Counted from the stretch's first letter, positions 26,465 to 35,831 are shown. The stretch: 64,000 nt of DNA from CAIXSC01 sp046349915 (GCA_046349915.1 JAXMBL010000003.1:1612001-1676000), one strand, 5' to 3'. Notes: generated by a model from the sequence alone, not told the origin. Made by a program: numbers and translations.

Positions 26465-26497
26465 CGGGCGAACAAAAGATAATTGCCGGAGGCTCGC

Positions 26498-26848
26498 ATG
26501 GGCGAGAACGCATTTCCCACAAAGTTAGAACGCGACGGGGACCGACATCTCGTGATTACGTGGAGCGATGGCGAACGCCGTCGCTACTCGTGCCGCGAAC
26601 TACGTGACGGCTGTCCCTGCGCGACCTGCCGCGAGAAACGCAACGCACCGCCTCCTTCCCCATTGCAACTCACCGTCCTCTCGGAAGCTCAAATGAGGCC
26701 GCTGGTGATCGAGGGGATGAAGCCCGTGGGAAACTACGCTTACACCATTGCCTTCAGCGATGGTCACGACACGGGCATCTATACGTTCGACTTGTTGAGA
26801 GAACTAGGCGAGAAACAGGTTGCCTACACGAATCCAACGAATGAATGA
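26498..26848 (+). CDS. DUF971 domain protein
   Basis: A 116-residue protein. Its single domain shows the DUF971 (GBBH-like) pattern: W-S-D-G-E-R-R-R-Y-S-C-R-E-L-R, then C-P-C-A-T-C-R, with three Cys in the zinc-binding position of gamma-butyrobetaine hydroxylase N-domains, then Y-A-Y-T-I-A-F-S-D-G-H-D-T-G-I-Y. A strong CGGAGG lies before ATG 26498. The last seven codons and the stop lie in sequence that matches the first unit of the 215-bp tandem array, so the C-terminus after Q-V-A-Y was probably created or altered by array sequence. It may be cotranscribed with the class V aminotransferase upstream. Confidence 0.85.
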   Translation: MGENAFPTKLERDGDRHLVITWSDGERRRYSCRELRDGCPCATCREKRNAPPPSPLQLTVLSEAQMRPLVIEGMKPVGNYAYTIAFSDGHDTGIYTFDLLRELGEKQVAYTNPTNE

Positions 26849-28171
26849 GTGTCGGAGCCGCGTTCGTGGTCCACGACTGCTTGAAATTGGGACGATCGAA
26901 GCGAGTGCGATAACACGCAACAGATTCCCCGTCCCGCTGTCTAGATTCGTATGATTCGAGCGATTCGTGGTCGACCATCTTCCGTGGTTCACCGCGGCGA
27001 ACTAGGCCACGAGTCCGTCGGTGATGATTGGACCACGAATCTCACGAATCGAACGAATGAGTGAGTGTCAGAGCGGCGTTCGTGGTCCGCGAATGCTCGG
27101 GATAGGGACGATCTTAGCGAGTGCGATCACTCGCAATCGATTCCCACCCCTCCGTCTAGATTCGTGTGATTCGAGCGATTCGTGGTCGATCATCTTCCGT
27201 GGTTCACCGCGGCGAACCAGGCCGCGAGTCGGTCGGTGATGATTGGACCACGAATCTCACCAATCGAACGAATGAGTGAGTGTCAGAACGGCGTTCGTGG
27301 TCCGCGAATGCTCGGGATAGGGACGATCTTAGCGAGTGCGATCACTCGCAATCGATTCCTCACCCTCCGTCTAGATTCGTGTGATTCGAGCGATTCGTGG
27401 TCGACCATCTTCCGTGGTTCACCGCGGCGAACCAGGCCGCGAGTCGGTCGGTGATGATTGGACCACGAATCTCACCAATCGAACGAATGAGTGAGTGCCA
27501 GAACGGCGTTCATGGTCCGCGAATGCTTGGGATAGGGACGATCTTAGCGAGTGCAATCACTCGCAAATCGATTCCTCACCCTCTTTCTAGATTCGTGTGA
27601 TTCGAGCGATTCGTGGTCAACCAACTTCCGTGGTTCACCGCGGCGAACCAGGCCGCGAGTCGGTCGGTGATGATTGGACCACGAATCTCACGAATCGAAC
27701 GAATGAGTGAGTGTCAGAACGGCGTTCGTGGTCCGCGAGTGCTTGGAATAAGGACGATCTTAGCGAGTGCGATCACTCGCCATCGATTCCCACCCCTCCG
27801 TCTAGATTCGTGTGATTCGAGCGATTCGTGGTCGACCATCTTCCGTGGTTCACCGCGGCGAACCAGGCCGCGATTCGGTCGGTGATGATTGGACCACGAA
27901 TCTCACGAATCAAACGAATGAGTGAGTGTCAGAACGGCGTTCGTGGTCCGCGAATGCTTGGGATAGGGACGATCTTAGCGAGTGCGATCACTCGCCATCG
28001 ATTCCCACCCCTCCGTCTAGATTCGTGTGATTCGAGCGATTCGTGGTCGACCACCGTACGTGGTTCACCTTAGCGAACTAGGCCGCGAGTTCGTCGGTGA
28101 TGATTGGACCATGAATCTCACGAATCGAACAAATGAGTGAGTGGTCAGAGCCTCGTTCGTGGTCTAGGACA
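26827..28171. repeat. tandem array of 215-bp structured units
   Basis: Units begin (taking GTGATGATTGG as origin) at 27021, 27236, 27451, 27667 and 27882, with a partial unit from 28097 and a diverged, shortened unit from about 26827 to 27020. Spacing is 215 bp, except one of 216 caused by a single A insertion. Each unit holds three dyads. In the 27236 unit these are GGACCACGAA/TTCGTGGTCC (27245-27254 with 27294-27303), GCGAGTG/CACTCGC around CGAT (27332-27349) and the near-palindrome GGTTC-A-CCGCGG-C-GAACC. A further copy of the ACCACGAATC arm lies inverted near the unit end. Short overlapping frames exist but shift between units and look non-coding. Confidence 0.9.
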
Positions 28172-28242
28172 GGTCGTGATTGCCTCACGAAAGGCCCGCG
28201 TCAACGGCATCGGTCCGTTGACGCTATCCTTGAGCCGGTCGA

Positions 28243-30009
28243 CTACATCGGTGGTAAACCAGGAATTCCACCCGGGAATCCGCCAGGCCCACCCGGTCCA
28301 CCGGCCGCGGGCGGCGGCGACTTCTTCAATCCGTCCTTTTGCAATTTGCGGAATGAGTCAACCCCGAAGCCTTCGTCCGAGCCGCCTGTTTTCTCACGAA
28401 TAATGTCCGCGCGACCCAGGTGGATCTTCTTGTAGGTGTCCTCGGAGATCACGTAGTACCAATCGGCGAAGCGAGCATTCAACTCCGCGGCGCGAGCCAG
28501 CCCTTTCTTGCGTTTTTCGTTCCACTCGTCCTTCTTCCGCTGATTGTCCTTGCGAATCCGCTCCAGCTCGGCGGCCATATCTTTCTTTTCGGCCGGCTTG
28601 CTGTCCGCGGGTTTGGCATCTGCCGGCTTGGCGTCCGCTGGTTTCTCGGCGGCGGGTTTCTCGTCAGCCGGTTTAGCGTCAGCCGGTTTCTCGGCTGGCT
28701 TCTCATCCGCCTTGGCTGCCGTTTCAGTCTTGCTCGCCGCCTCATCCTCAGCGCCGCCATTCGAACCACTCGCCCCGCCGTCCACTGGCTTAGCCGCGGG
28801 CTTTTCAGGCGCGGCGGTTGGAACGATGGCCGGCTCCGGTTCGTACTGAGGCTCGGGGAACTTCGATTCATCGAACCGAGCCATCACGAACAAGTATCGA
28901 TTCAGCTTACCTTCGGTGGAGCCTTCTTCCACGCTCGCGAAGTTGCCGAACCGCAGCAAGTACTCCACGCCGTCCTTCATTCCAACGTGGACTTCTCCGT
29001 TCGCCGAATACAGTTCCACTTGGTCGCCGGTGGGGGGCTTCAAGGGGAAGAATCCGCGTTGGAACAGCGAGTCAATACTCTCCTGGTTATTCAGAAAGCC
29101 CGCATCCGCTCGCAGGTCGCCCGTCAATCCGTTTGGCTTACGCTGCACGTCCACGATCTGGAGATCGTCGAGCGCCGTTTTCAGGGCATCGATCTTCTCT
29201 TTATTTAATTCTTCATTCTCGCCGAGAACCGCCGGCACTTGTTTGCCGCGACTGTAGGTCATCAGTTCGGAGAGATTCCACTTGTTGCCAGTGGCATCAA
29301 AGGCCATGGTGGCCTCCAGGCGAGGATCCATGCGGAAGCCGCGCTCGGAGCGGAACACGGAGTAATCGCGCAGCTTGATTTGTTCCACGTCGAACGCGTT
29401 TAGCTTCAGCAAGTCTTTTTCGATCCAGTCGCCGAACTTGGTGGTGAACTTCTTGGGATCGATTTGTACGACGTAGACGACATCCTGAGTCGGGATGCGG
29501 ACAAATCTCTGGTCTTCCGCTTTCTTGACCGATTTGCCGATCACTAGCTGCGCTAGCGGCTTGCCAGCGTCGTCTTCCATTTTCACCAACAGACCGACGC
29601 CCTGCTCGCCAGCCTTGGTCTTGTCCTTGTCTGGCGCCAAGACGCCAAAGCTCGCGTGATCTTCGGCCACTTCCGAGGCGATTCCCAGTGGTTTCAGCCC
29701 AACCAGCGCGGTGGCAGCGTCTCGCAACTGGTTCTCGGCGTCAGCCGGATAATCGCTATGGGATGGAATGGACCACGTTCCATCCTTGTTTTGGTTCACC
29801 TTAAACGAAGACAACTGGCTGTTCGACGAATCGAAGCTGACAATTTCCAGCGATTTTGCCTTGAGTGGATCGCCGAAGTCCTCGAACAACGGCTTGCCCA
29901 CCGTGTCTTGCGGCTTTAATCCCACCGGGCTCGGCTTCGTCGCATAGGCGACCAGGGCGACCACCAGCGCCAACCCCGCGATGATTCCCGTCTTCATGCT
30001 TTCGGTCAT
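28243..30009 (-). CDS. DUF4340 protein with K/P/A-repeat segment, partner of the Gld-like ABC system
   Basis: A 588-residue protein anchored by one N-terminal membrane segment (about 7-22). Its periplasmic part carries two DUF4340-like repeats, visible as W-S-I-P-S-H-S-D-Y-P-A ... L-V-I-G-K-S-V-K-K and a second beta-rich half with Y-L-L-R-F-G. DUF4340 proteins are regularly encoded with GldG-type auxiliary subunits. Residues about 410-480 are a low-complexity K-P-A-D-A repeat. A Lys/Arg/Glu-rich coiled-coil-like helix follows, and the C-terminus is Gly/Pro-rich with G-G-P-G-G repeats. It is the last gene of the three-gene run 33909 to 28243. ATG 30009 is used; an in-frame ATG at 29997 is possible. 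Confidence 0.82.
   Translation of the reverse strand: MTESMKTGIIAGLALVVALVAYATKPSPVGLKPQDTVGKPLFEDFGDPLKAKSLEIVSFDSSNSQLSSFKVNQNKDGTWSIPSHSDYPADAENQLRDAATALVGLKPLGIASEVAEDHASFGVLAPDKDKTKAGEQGVGLLVKMEDDAGKPLAQLVIGKSVKKAEDQRFVRIPTQDVVYVVQIDPKKFTTKFGDWIEKDLLKLNAFDVEQIKLRDYSVFRSERGFRMDPRLEATMAFDATGNKWNLSELMTYSRGKQVPAVLGENEELNKEKIDALKTALDDLQIVDVQRKPNGLTGDLRADAGFLNNQESIDSLFQRGFFPLKPPTGDQVELYSANGEVHVGMKDGVEYLLRFGNFASVEEGSTEGKLNRYLFVMARFDESKFPEPQYEPEPAIVPTAAPEKPAAKPVDGGASGSNGGAEDEAASKTETAAKADEKPAEKPADAKPADEKPAAEKPADAKPADAKPADSKPAEKKDMAAELERIRKDNQRKKDEWNEKRKKGLARAAELNARFADWYYVISEDTYKKIHLGRADIIREKTGGSDEGFGVDSFRKLQKDGLKKSPPPAAGGPGGPGGFPGGIPGLPPM
28591..28710 (-). repeat. in-frame K-P-A-D-A low-complexity repeat
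   Basis: About forty codons of imperfect five-residue repeats (K-P-A-D-A, K-P-A-D-E, K-P-A-E) inside the DUF4340 gene. The same style of repeat occurs in the secDF gene at about 47.8-48.3 kb. Confidence 0.85.
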
Positions 30010-30129
30010 CAGAATCTACTCCTCGCTGCTGCCGTATCTTGCAACTTGCCGTTCGGACCGCCATCGCCCGCGGGGAGTGGGAGCGTCCACTACCCCTGTC
30101 GGGCGTCACAGACTTGAGTCGAGCGGCAA

Positions 30130-33051
30130 CTAGATTAGTCGCGCCTTCGAAATGCCCTCGCGTTCGCGCAAACGCCGTCGCACAAAGACCGCCAACCCAA
30201 CTAGCAACGGTGGCACAAGAGGCAACGAAACGGACCACACCTTGAAAGTGTCTTGGATGGAATCGATCTGCTGTTCCAGCCGGCGACCGGCCTCCTTGAT
30301 TTGAGCATCGCGATCGTTTTTCAACCGAGTCCGCTCCGTCTCAAGTTTGTTTTGCGCGAGTTGCTGTTGCACCAGCAACTGAATCGCGATCGCCTCCTCT
30401 TCCTTCGGGTCAACCGTCTCGCCTTTGCGTTTGCGTTCCTCAATGGCGGCCCGAGCGTCCTCGAACTTCTTCACGATGTCCTTGCTCTCGGCCTCGGCCT
30501 TCTTCACTGCATTCGAGTACTCCTCCTCGAATTTGGCTCGCTCTTCCTGTTCTTTGTTGCGAGCCGTCTCGCTCTGCCGCTCGATCACGGTGAGCGTGCT
30601 GTACTTGGTCTTGCGCTTGCGAATGTCGAGATATCCATCGTCGCCGGAGAGGGAGTCGATGGCGTTGAGTGCAAAGGTGACGTTTTCAAACCGCCAGCGG
30701 AACATTTGGTCGGGCTGAGCGCGAATGCGTACAAACGCTGATGCCATGAGGTCAATGTCGGTCACGTAGACGACATTCAGTGGTTTATCCGTCCAGGGAG
30801 CGGACTCTTTCTTGTCTCCCTCTTTCGACTCGCCTTCCTTCTTTTCCTCTGGCTTGTCACTCCCCTCTTTCGATTTGCCCTTGATGCGAGCGGCGAGGAC
30901 GAATTTTCCGCGAGTCGGACCTTCGGCAATCTGCAGGAGATTGGAATTCTCCTGGTTCATTTGCCAATTCTGGAATGAAATCGTTCCCGCTCGATTGCCC
31001 GTTTGTACGAGCGGCGTGAATTCAATATCGCTGTCTTTCGATTTGCTAACGCCGCCCGGCATAGGGAACAGCAATTCCTCGATGCCGCTCGTCACTGCAT
31101 CGGCGGCGTTGAACGGTTCTTCGTCGCCAGGTACTTCGGGCCGAATGAACACAAACTCATTCGTAAAACCGGAGACTTGTACTTTCTTGTAAGGATTGAA
31201 ACGCTGCCACACGATATAGGCGTCGAACCCAGGCGGGCCGCCGGTAGGAGAAGCGCCGCCTCGCTCGCCCGCGCATTCCACTCCCAGCACCTGCCAAAGC
31301 TTGGTGATGTCGCCTTTCGGCGGCGGCGGACCACCACCGAACATTTGCGCCATCGGGTTTTGACGCTTGGGTTGTCCGGTACCCGGCACGAATCGCATTT
31401 CGTCGATGACGGGCAGCGGATCTTCGAAAATGGCCGTTGGCTGACCTCGCCGCACCACATCGGCTAAGTTGTCGAGTTCCGCGGGTCCCAGGGACGAAGG
31501 TTGAACCGCGACCAAGACGTCGTAACGCCCTGGTTCGATCTTGCTTGTCGGGTCGACTTCTTCGACGTCGTACTGCTTTTCAAGTTCCTCGATAATGGCT
31601 GCTTTGGGAACATTTTGGGGTTGGCCGCCCGCGAAAGAGAAACCACCCATCAATTGGGCATCCGTGCGGACAATTCCCAGCTTCTTGCGGCTCCCCTTGG
31701 AAGCGGTCGAGATCGAGCGAATCAATTCGTACTCGACCGGAATACCGTAGTCGAAGAAGGGAACCACGACTTTTTCCAGCCCGCTTGTCACCGCGGCGCC
31801 GAGGATTACCGGGACGTCCTTGAAGACGCCGCGCGATTGCGTCCGCACGGTCTGCGCGCGAATCCCGAAGCGTTTCTCGGCTTGCACTGCCACATCGCTA
31901 GTCGGCTCAATGCCTTCCTGAATCCGGACGGTTACCTTGCCGCCCGAGGCCGATTGGAACTCCTTCAGCATCGACAGCAACTCGACTCGCGTCTTGACAT
32001 AATCCTCAGGGATTTCCGAACCGATGAAGGCATCGATCACCACAGGTCGCTTGGGGTCCATGGCGGCGAGAATGCGTTTGGTGTCGGCGGACAGCTTGTT
32101 GACTTTGTTTTGAGTCGCGTCGAGTCGAGCGTCATGGTTGCCAAACAGGACGTTCAGGCTCATCGCGAGAAGGACCAGCGCCGCGGCTCGAACGAAGAAG
32201 TGGCCCAAGAGGGAGTTGCCGTCTCGTCCGCCCGACCAATGTCGCTTGCCAATCAAGACAACGCTGAGGTACAGACCCAACACGGTAACCATCACGAAGT
32301 AAGTGACGGACGACAGGCTGACGATCCCGCGCCCGAAGTCATCGAATTGATCGCTCAGGCTCCAACGAGAAATCGCTCGAGACATTCCCGCGGGAAGTAA
32401 TTTGTCGGCCTCGGCGGCAAAGGCCAGCGGCGCGTTGAACAGGGCGCCCAAGATAAAGCCGACCGTCAGGTTGTTGGTGAGGAACGAGGCGACCATGCCC
32501 AGCGACAGCATCGACAAGCCCACGAACCAGTAACCCAGATAAGTGGCGCAAATAAACTTGGTGTCCAAATCACCTTCGGTCAAAGCGGCCAAGACGGTGA
32601 AGTGGGAGATCTGCGAGAAAACCAGCGATACCGTGAAGATGGCCGCCGCCGCCAAGTACTTGCCCACGACGATGTCAATGTCCGTCGCGGGTAATGTCAG
32701 CAACAACTCATCGGTCCCCTGCCGTCGCTCTTCCGCCCAGATGCTCATCGTGATCGCCGGAATGAACACCAGCATGATGTACGGGACGAACTTATTGAGT
32801 TGTTCGAGGTTCGCCAAATTCGAGTTGAAGAACTCGTCCGGGCAGAACGCGGCGAACGAAGTCAGAAGCACGAACAAGCAGAGGAACGCGTAGCCAGTTG
32901 GGTTGATAAAGTAACCGCTGAAGTTGCGTTTCAGAACGGCGAATGCCGCCCGGCGCTGCGTCGCCAGCACCGCCAGTCCGATAGCGAGAACCGAGAAAAA
33001 CAGGGCATCGAGGATCAGCAGGTAAATCGCTTCGTAGATAGTCGCAATCAT
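30130..33051 (-). CDS. ABC-2 permease / GldG fusion protein
   Basis: A 973-residue fusion. Residues 1-270 form an ABC-2 permease with six membrane segments and the conserved E-E-R-R-Q-G-T-D-E-L-L-L-T-L-P loop that faces the ATPase. After two more hydrophobic segments, residues about 310-960 form a GldG-like periplasmic domain: L-S-A-D-T-K-R-I-L-A-A-M, then G-x-Y-D-V-L-V-A-V-Q-P-S and a Lys/Glu-rich coiled coil (about 840-910). It ends with a last membrane helix near 945. In relatives GldF and GldG are separate proteins. Together with the ATPase and the DUF4340 protein it should form a membrane transporter; its cargo is unknown, and gliding is not implied. Confidence 0.85.
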   Translation of the reverse strand: MIATIYEAIYLLILDALFFSVLAIGLAVLATQRRAAFAVLKRNFSGYFINPTGYAFLCLFVLLTSFAAFCPDEFFNSNLANLEQLNKFVPYIMLVFIPAITMSIWAEERRQGTDELLLTLPATDIDIVVGKYLAAAAIFTVSLVFSQISHFTVLAALTEGDLDTKFICATYLGYWFVGLSMLSLGMVASFLTNNLTVGFILGALFNAPLAFAAEADKLLPAGMSRAISRWSLSDQFDDFGRGIVSLSSVTYFVMVTVLGLYLSVVLIGKRHWSGGRDGNSLLGHFFVRAAALVLLAMSLNVLFGNHDARLDATQNKVNKLSADTKRILAAMDPKRPVVIDAFIGSEIPEDYVKTRVELLSMLKEFQSASGGKVTVRIQEGIEPTSDVAVQAEKRFGIRAQTVRTQSRGVFKDVPVILGAAVTSGLEKVVVPFFDYGIPVEYELIRSISTASKGSRKKLGIVRTDAQLMGGFSFAGGQPQNVPKAAIIEELEKQYDVEEVDPTSKIEPGRYDVLVAVQPSSLGPAELDNLADVVRRGQPTAIFEDPLPVIDEMRFVPGTGQPKRQNPMAQMFGGGPPPPKGDITKLWQVLGVECAGERGGASPTGGPPGFDAYIVWQRFNPYKKVQVSGFTNEFVFIRPEVPGDEEPFNAADAVTSGIEELLFPMPGGVSKSKDSDIEFTPLVQTGNRAGTISFQNWQMNQENSNLLQIAEGPTRGKFVLAARIKGKSKEGSDKPEEKKEGESKEGDKKESAPWTDKPLNVVYVTDIDLMASAFVRIRAQPDQMFRWRFENVTFALNAIDSLSGDDGYLDIRKRKTKYSTLTVIERQSETARNKEQEERAKFEEEYSNAVKKAEAESKDIVKKFEDARAAIEERKRKGETVDPKEEEAIAIQLLVQQQLAQNKLETERTRLKNDRDAQIKEAGRRLEQQIDSIQDTFKVWSVSLPLVPPLLVGLAVFVRRRLREREGISKARLI

Positions 33052-33144
33052 GGCGTCTTTCCGTTACCAGCAGTTTCTTGTCCGCGGTTGAAATCCACTA
33101 TTGAATGTTCAAGTTTTCGTTCCGATCCGGTCCGAGCGAGCCCA

Positions 33145-33909
33145 TTAAGTGGTCGTCGCAGTCAAGCGATGGAACGCCTCGTCCAACCCTTCGTGGCTCT
33201 TGTCGAGCTCATCGACTGAACCGTCGAAGACTTTGCGTCCTTCATTGATCAGGATCACGCGGCTCGCCATCGCCTTCACTTCTTGCAGAATATGCGTGGA
33301 GAGCAAAATCGTCTTCTGCTGCCCGATGCGAGTCAGTGCTTGGCGCACCTCGCGGATCTGATTCGGGTCGAGGCCCGCGGTAGGTTCGTCCAGGATCAGC
33401 ACATCGGGCTCGTGCAGCAGCGCCTGAGCCATCCCCACCCGCTGGCGATAACCTTTCGACAACTTGCCAATCGCCTTGTGCAGCACGGTCTGCAGCATGC
33501 AGGTTTCCACGACCGCTTCGATTCGTTCCTGCTTTTTTTCGGGCGACATGCCCCGAGCGTCCGCAAAGAACTCCAGCAGCGAGTGGGGCGTCATGTCGGG
33601 GTACAGTGGTCCGTTTTCTGGCAAGTAGCCTAGTCGCACCGAACCGGCGATGCGGTCGGAAGCCATGTTGTGGCCGGCGATGCGAGCGACTCCTTCGGAT
33701 GGCGCGAGATAACCCGTCAGCATCTTCATGGTCGTGCTCTTGCCCGCGCCGTTGGGGCCGAGAAAGGCCACAACCTCGCCGCGATTGACCGTGAATGAGA
33801 TGTCGCGGCAGGCCGCAAACGGCCCGTAGAATTTCGACAGCCCAACGGCCTCGATCATCGGTTCCGTCGACTTCTGACTTCCTTTTCCCGGTGAATTCTT
33901 TGCGTTCAT
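33145..33909 (-). CDS. ABC transporter ATPase (GldA-like)
   Basis: A 254-residue nucleotide-binding subunit. It has Walker A G-P-N-G-A-G-K-S-T, Q-loop region L-G-Y-L-P-E-N-G-P, signature L-S-K-G-Y-R-Q-R-V and Walker B V-L-I-L-D-E-P, then the switch His in S-T-H-I-L-Q-E-V. It belongs to the CcmA/GldA export subfamily. ATG 33909 was used; M at 33858 (directly before the first strand) is an alternative, and 37 further upstream codons do not fit. It lies 93 bp upstream of the permease-GldG fusion on the same strand and is presumably the energy subunit of that system. Confidence 0.92.
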   Translation of the reverse strand: MNAKNSPGKGSQKSTEPMIEAVGLSKFYGPFAACRDISFTVNRGEVVAFLGPNGAGKSTTMKMLTGYLAPSEGVARIAGHNMASDRIAGSVRLGYLPENGPLYPDMTPHSLLEFFADARGMSPEKKQERIEAVVETCMLQTVLHKAIGKLSKGYRQRVGMAQALLHEPDVLILDEPTAGLDPNQIREVRQALTRIGQQKTILLSTHILQEVKAMASRVILINEGRKVFDGSVDELDKSHEGLDEAFHRLTATTT

Positions 33910-34170
33910 CGTCTGCGGTGACTCCAAGGTTCCCGGTGGCCGGCTCCCCGACGGGTCGAACGGGGTGCCATTCTGGCAGGCCAAATTCGCATCGAGACGT
34001 CGCAGCAAATCGCGCACCAAAAATGCGAGTCATGTCTCGCGATTCCGCCCAGGTGGCGGGCATTAGAACAGTGCCGCCAGCAGGCCGCAAGTCCCAGTGC
34101 CGAAACGCGATCCGTAGTCCTGAGTTACGATCTCCTGTCGGCATCGTGGGCGATTTGGCGCCGAGTTCGT

Positions 34171-35157
34171 TTACCACAGAACTCGCTTGGACTGGTCCCC
34201 AGGGACGTCCTGAACGTAACGTGGCATCGCATAACCTGGCAGGCGTGCGCGCAGCTGTTCCATCAGCACCCTCCCCTGTTCCACAGGGACTTCAAAATGA
34301 GCCGCCCCTGCGACTCGATCCAACTGATTCAAGTAATACGGAATCACTCGCAGGTCAACCAACCGCAGCGACAGCGCGGCGAGTGTTTCCACGTCGTCAT
34401 TGACGCCCCGTAGAAGCACGGCCTGATTCAGCACTGGTACGCCCGCATGAATCAGGCGAGCCAACGACGCCTCGACGGCGGCATCGATCTCGGCGGGATG
34501 GTTGATGTGGACGACGAAGAATGGGGTCAGGCGACTGGCTGTCAGCCACGCCAGCATTTCATCATTCACACGCGCGGGAATGACCACGGGCAGTCGACTA
34601 TGAACTCGTAAACGCCGCAGATGACGAATCCGCGCCAGCCGCTCCACGATGTCGGCCAGTTGGGCGTCGACAAGCGTCAGAGGGTCGCCGCCGCTCAACA
34701 GCACTTCCTGAATGGACGAGTCGGCGGCCAGTTGTTCGAGGGCAGGTTGCCAGGCTTCGGCGGAACGAGGTGATTCCGAGTAGGGATAGTGTCGGCGGAA
34801 GCAGTAGCGGCAGTGAATGGCGCAAGCCCCCGTGGTAACCATCAGCACTCGACCGGCATACTTCTGCAGAATGCCGGGCTGTAACTTGGCGGCTTCGTCG
34901 GCTACCGGATCGTTGGTAAATCCAGGCGTATTCTGGAGTTCCTCGGCTAAAGGAAGTACTTGGCGAAGAAGCGGATCAGCTGGCTGTCCTGGAGTAATGC
35001 GCGAGACGTACTCAAGGGTCGCGAACACGGGAAATAACTCGGCGGCGCGGCGAGCAGGCTCGTGCCAACTTGCATCCAGGCCTAGCTTTTCGCATAACTC
35101 GATGGGGTCGCGGATGGCGCGCCGCAGCGAGTCGTGCCAATTGCCCTGGGTTGTCAT
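34171..35157 (-). CDS. epmB: EF-P beta-lysylation lysine 2,3-aminomutase
   Basis: EpmB is a radical-SAM, PLP-dependent aminomutase that converts L-alpha-lysine to (R)-beta-lysine for attachment to elongation factor P. The cluster motif is C-A-I-H-C-R-Y-C (CxxxCxxC, about residue 110), followed by F-R-R-H-Y-P-Y, typical of lysine 2,3-aminomutases. The S-G-G-D-P-L SAM-binding motif and R-V-H-S-R-L-P-V-V-I-P-x-R strand follow. The length, 328, is that of EpmB rather than catabolic KamA (about 410). ATG 35157 was taken; 20 upstream codons are non-homologous. It is divergent from efp-epmA, so the whole modification pathway is together. Confidence 0.92.
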   Translation of the reverse strand: MTTQGNWHDSLRRAIRDPIELCEKLGLDASWHEPARRAAELFPVFATLEYVSRITPGQPADPLLRQVLPLAEELQNTPGFTNDPVADEAAKLQPGILQKYAGRVLMVTTGACAIHCRYCFRRHYPYSESPRSAEAWQPALEQLAADSSIQEVLLSGGDPLTLVDAQLADIVERLARIRHLRRLRVHSRLPVVIPARVNDEMLAWLTASRLTPFFVVHINHPAEIDAAVEASLARLIHAGVPVLNQAVLLRGVNDDVETLAALSLRLVDLRVIPYYLNQLDRVAGAAHFEVPVEQGRVLMEQLRARLPGYAMPRYVQDVPGDQSKRVLW

Positions 35158-35165
35158 ATCCTGCC

Positions 35166-35195
35166 TTCTCGAAAAAGCCTGCTTCCGCTTATAAT
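35166..35195 (+). promoter_or_regulatory. putative efp promoter
   Basis: A perfect TATAAT (35190-35195) stands out in GC-rich DNA, 61 bp before the efp start. The best -35 candidate, TTCTCG at 35166-35171 with an 18-bp spacer, is weak. It lies in the divergent epmB/efp gap, so it could also serve epmB. Confidence 0.4.
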
Positions 35196-35256
35196 CCGCC
35201 GCTTCGATGCGTAACACGATATCCGTAGAACCGCGAACGCGAAGTGGGGTAGCACT

Positions 35257-35826
35257 GTGGCCACGTACAAGACGAATGATTTTCGCAAGGGCATCAAGGT
35301 CCAGATTGACGGCGACCCCTATGTGATGGTCGAGATGAATTTCGTGAAGCCGGGCAAGGGAAACGCGCTCTATAAGTGCCGGCTGAAAAACCTGATCCGC
35401 GGTTCGGTTCTCGACCGCGTCTACAAGGGTGGCGATACCCTGGAATCCGCCGATGTCGAGGAGGTGGACGCTCAGTACCTGTACAAGCAGGGCGATACCT
35501 TTGTGTTCATGAATAACGAAACGTTCGACCAGTACGAGCTATCGGCCGACCAAGTCGACGAGAACTGGAAGTGGATCAAGGAAGGTACTGTCTGCTCGAT
35601 CATGCTGTACAACGGCATTCCCGTCACGATGGAGCCGCCCCAGCACGTCACCTTGAAGGTCGAATATTGCGAGCCGGGCGCTCGCGGCGATACGGCGACC
35701 AACGTGACGAAGCAGGTGAAGTTGGAAACCGGCGCCGAGGTGTTGGCGCCGCTCTTCATCAACCAGGGCGACATGCTCAGAATTGATACGCGGACTGGCG
35801 ACTACATCGAGCGGATTCGTTCGTAA
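35257..35826 (+). CDS. efp: elongation factor P
   Basis: EF-P binds between the P and E sites of stalled ribosomes and helps make bonds between consecutive prolines. The 189 residues cover all three domains: KOW-like N-terminal domain, central OB domain and C-terminal domain ending G-D-Y-I-E-R-I-R-S. The modification loop is K-P-G-K-G-N-A with Lys at residue 34, the residue that EpmA/EpmB beta-lysylate. The start is GTG 35257, preceded by GTGGGGTAG. epmA starts 5 bp after the stop. Proline-rich secreted proteins elsewhere in the window are plausible clients. Confidence 0.97.
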   Translation: MATYKTNDFRKGIKVQIDGDPYVMVEMNFVKPGKGNALYKCRLKNLIRGSVLDRVYKGGDTLESADVEEVDAQYLYKQGDTFVFMNNETFDQYELSADQVDENWKWIKEGTVCSIMLYNGIPVTMEPPQHVTLKVEYCEPGARGDTATNVTKQVKLETGAEVLAPLFINQGDMLRIDTRTGDYIERIRS

Positions 35827-35831
35827 CGCCC

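Noticed and set aside
27021..28073. Overlapping open frames of 60-90 codons in the repeat array
   Set aside because: They recur with the repeat but the reading frame shifts between 215-bp units, and there are no Shine-Dalgarno sites. They reflect repeat sequence.
26827..28171. CRISPR array
   Set aside because: Units are 215 bp with no unique spacers, and no cas genes are present.
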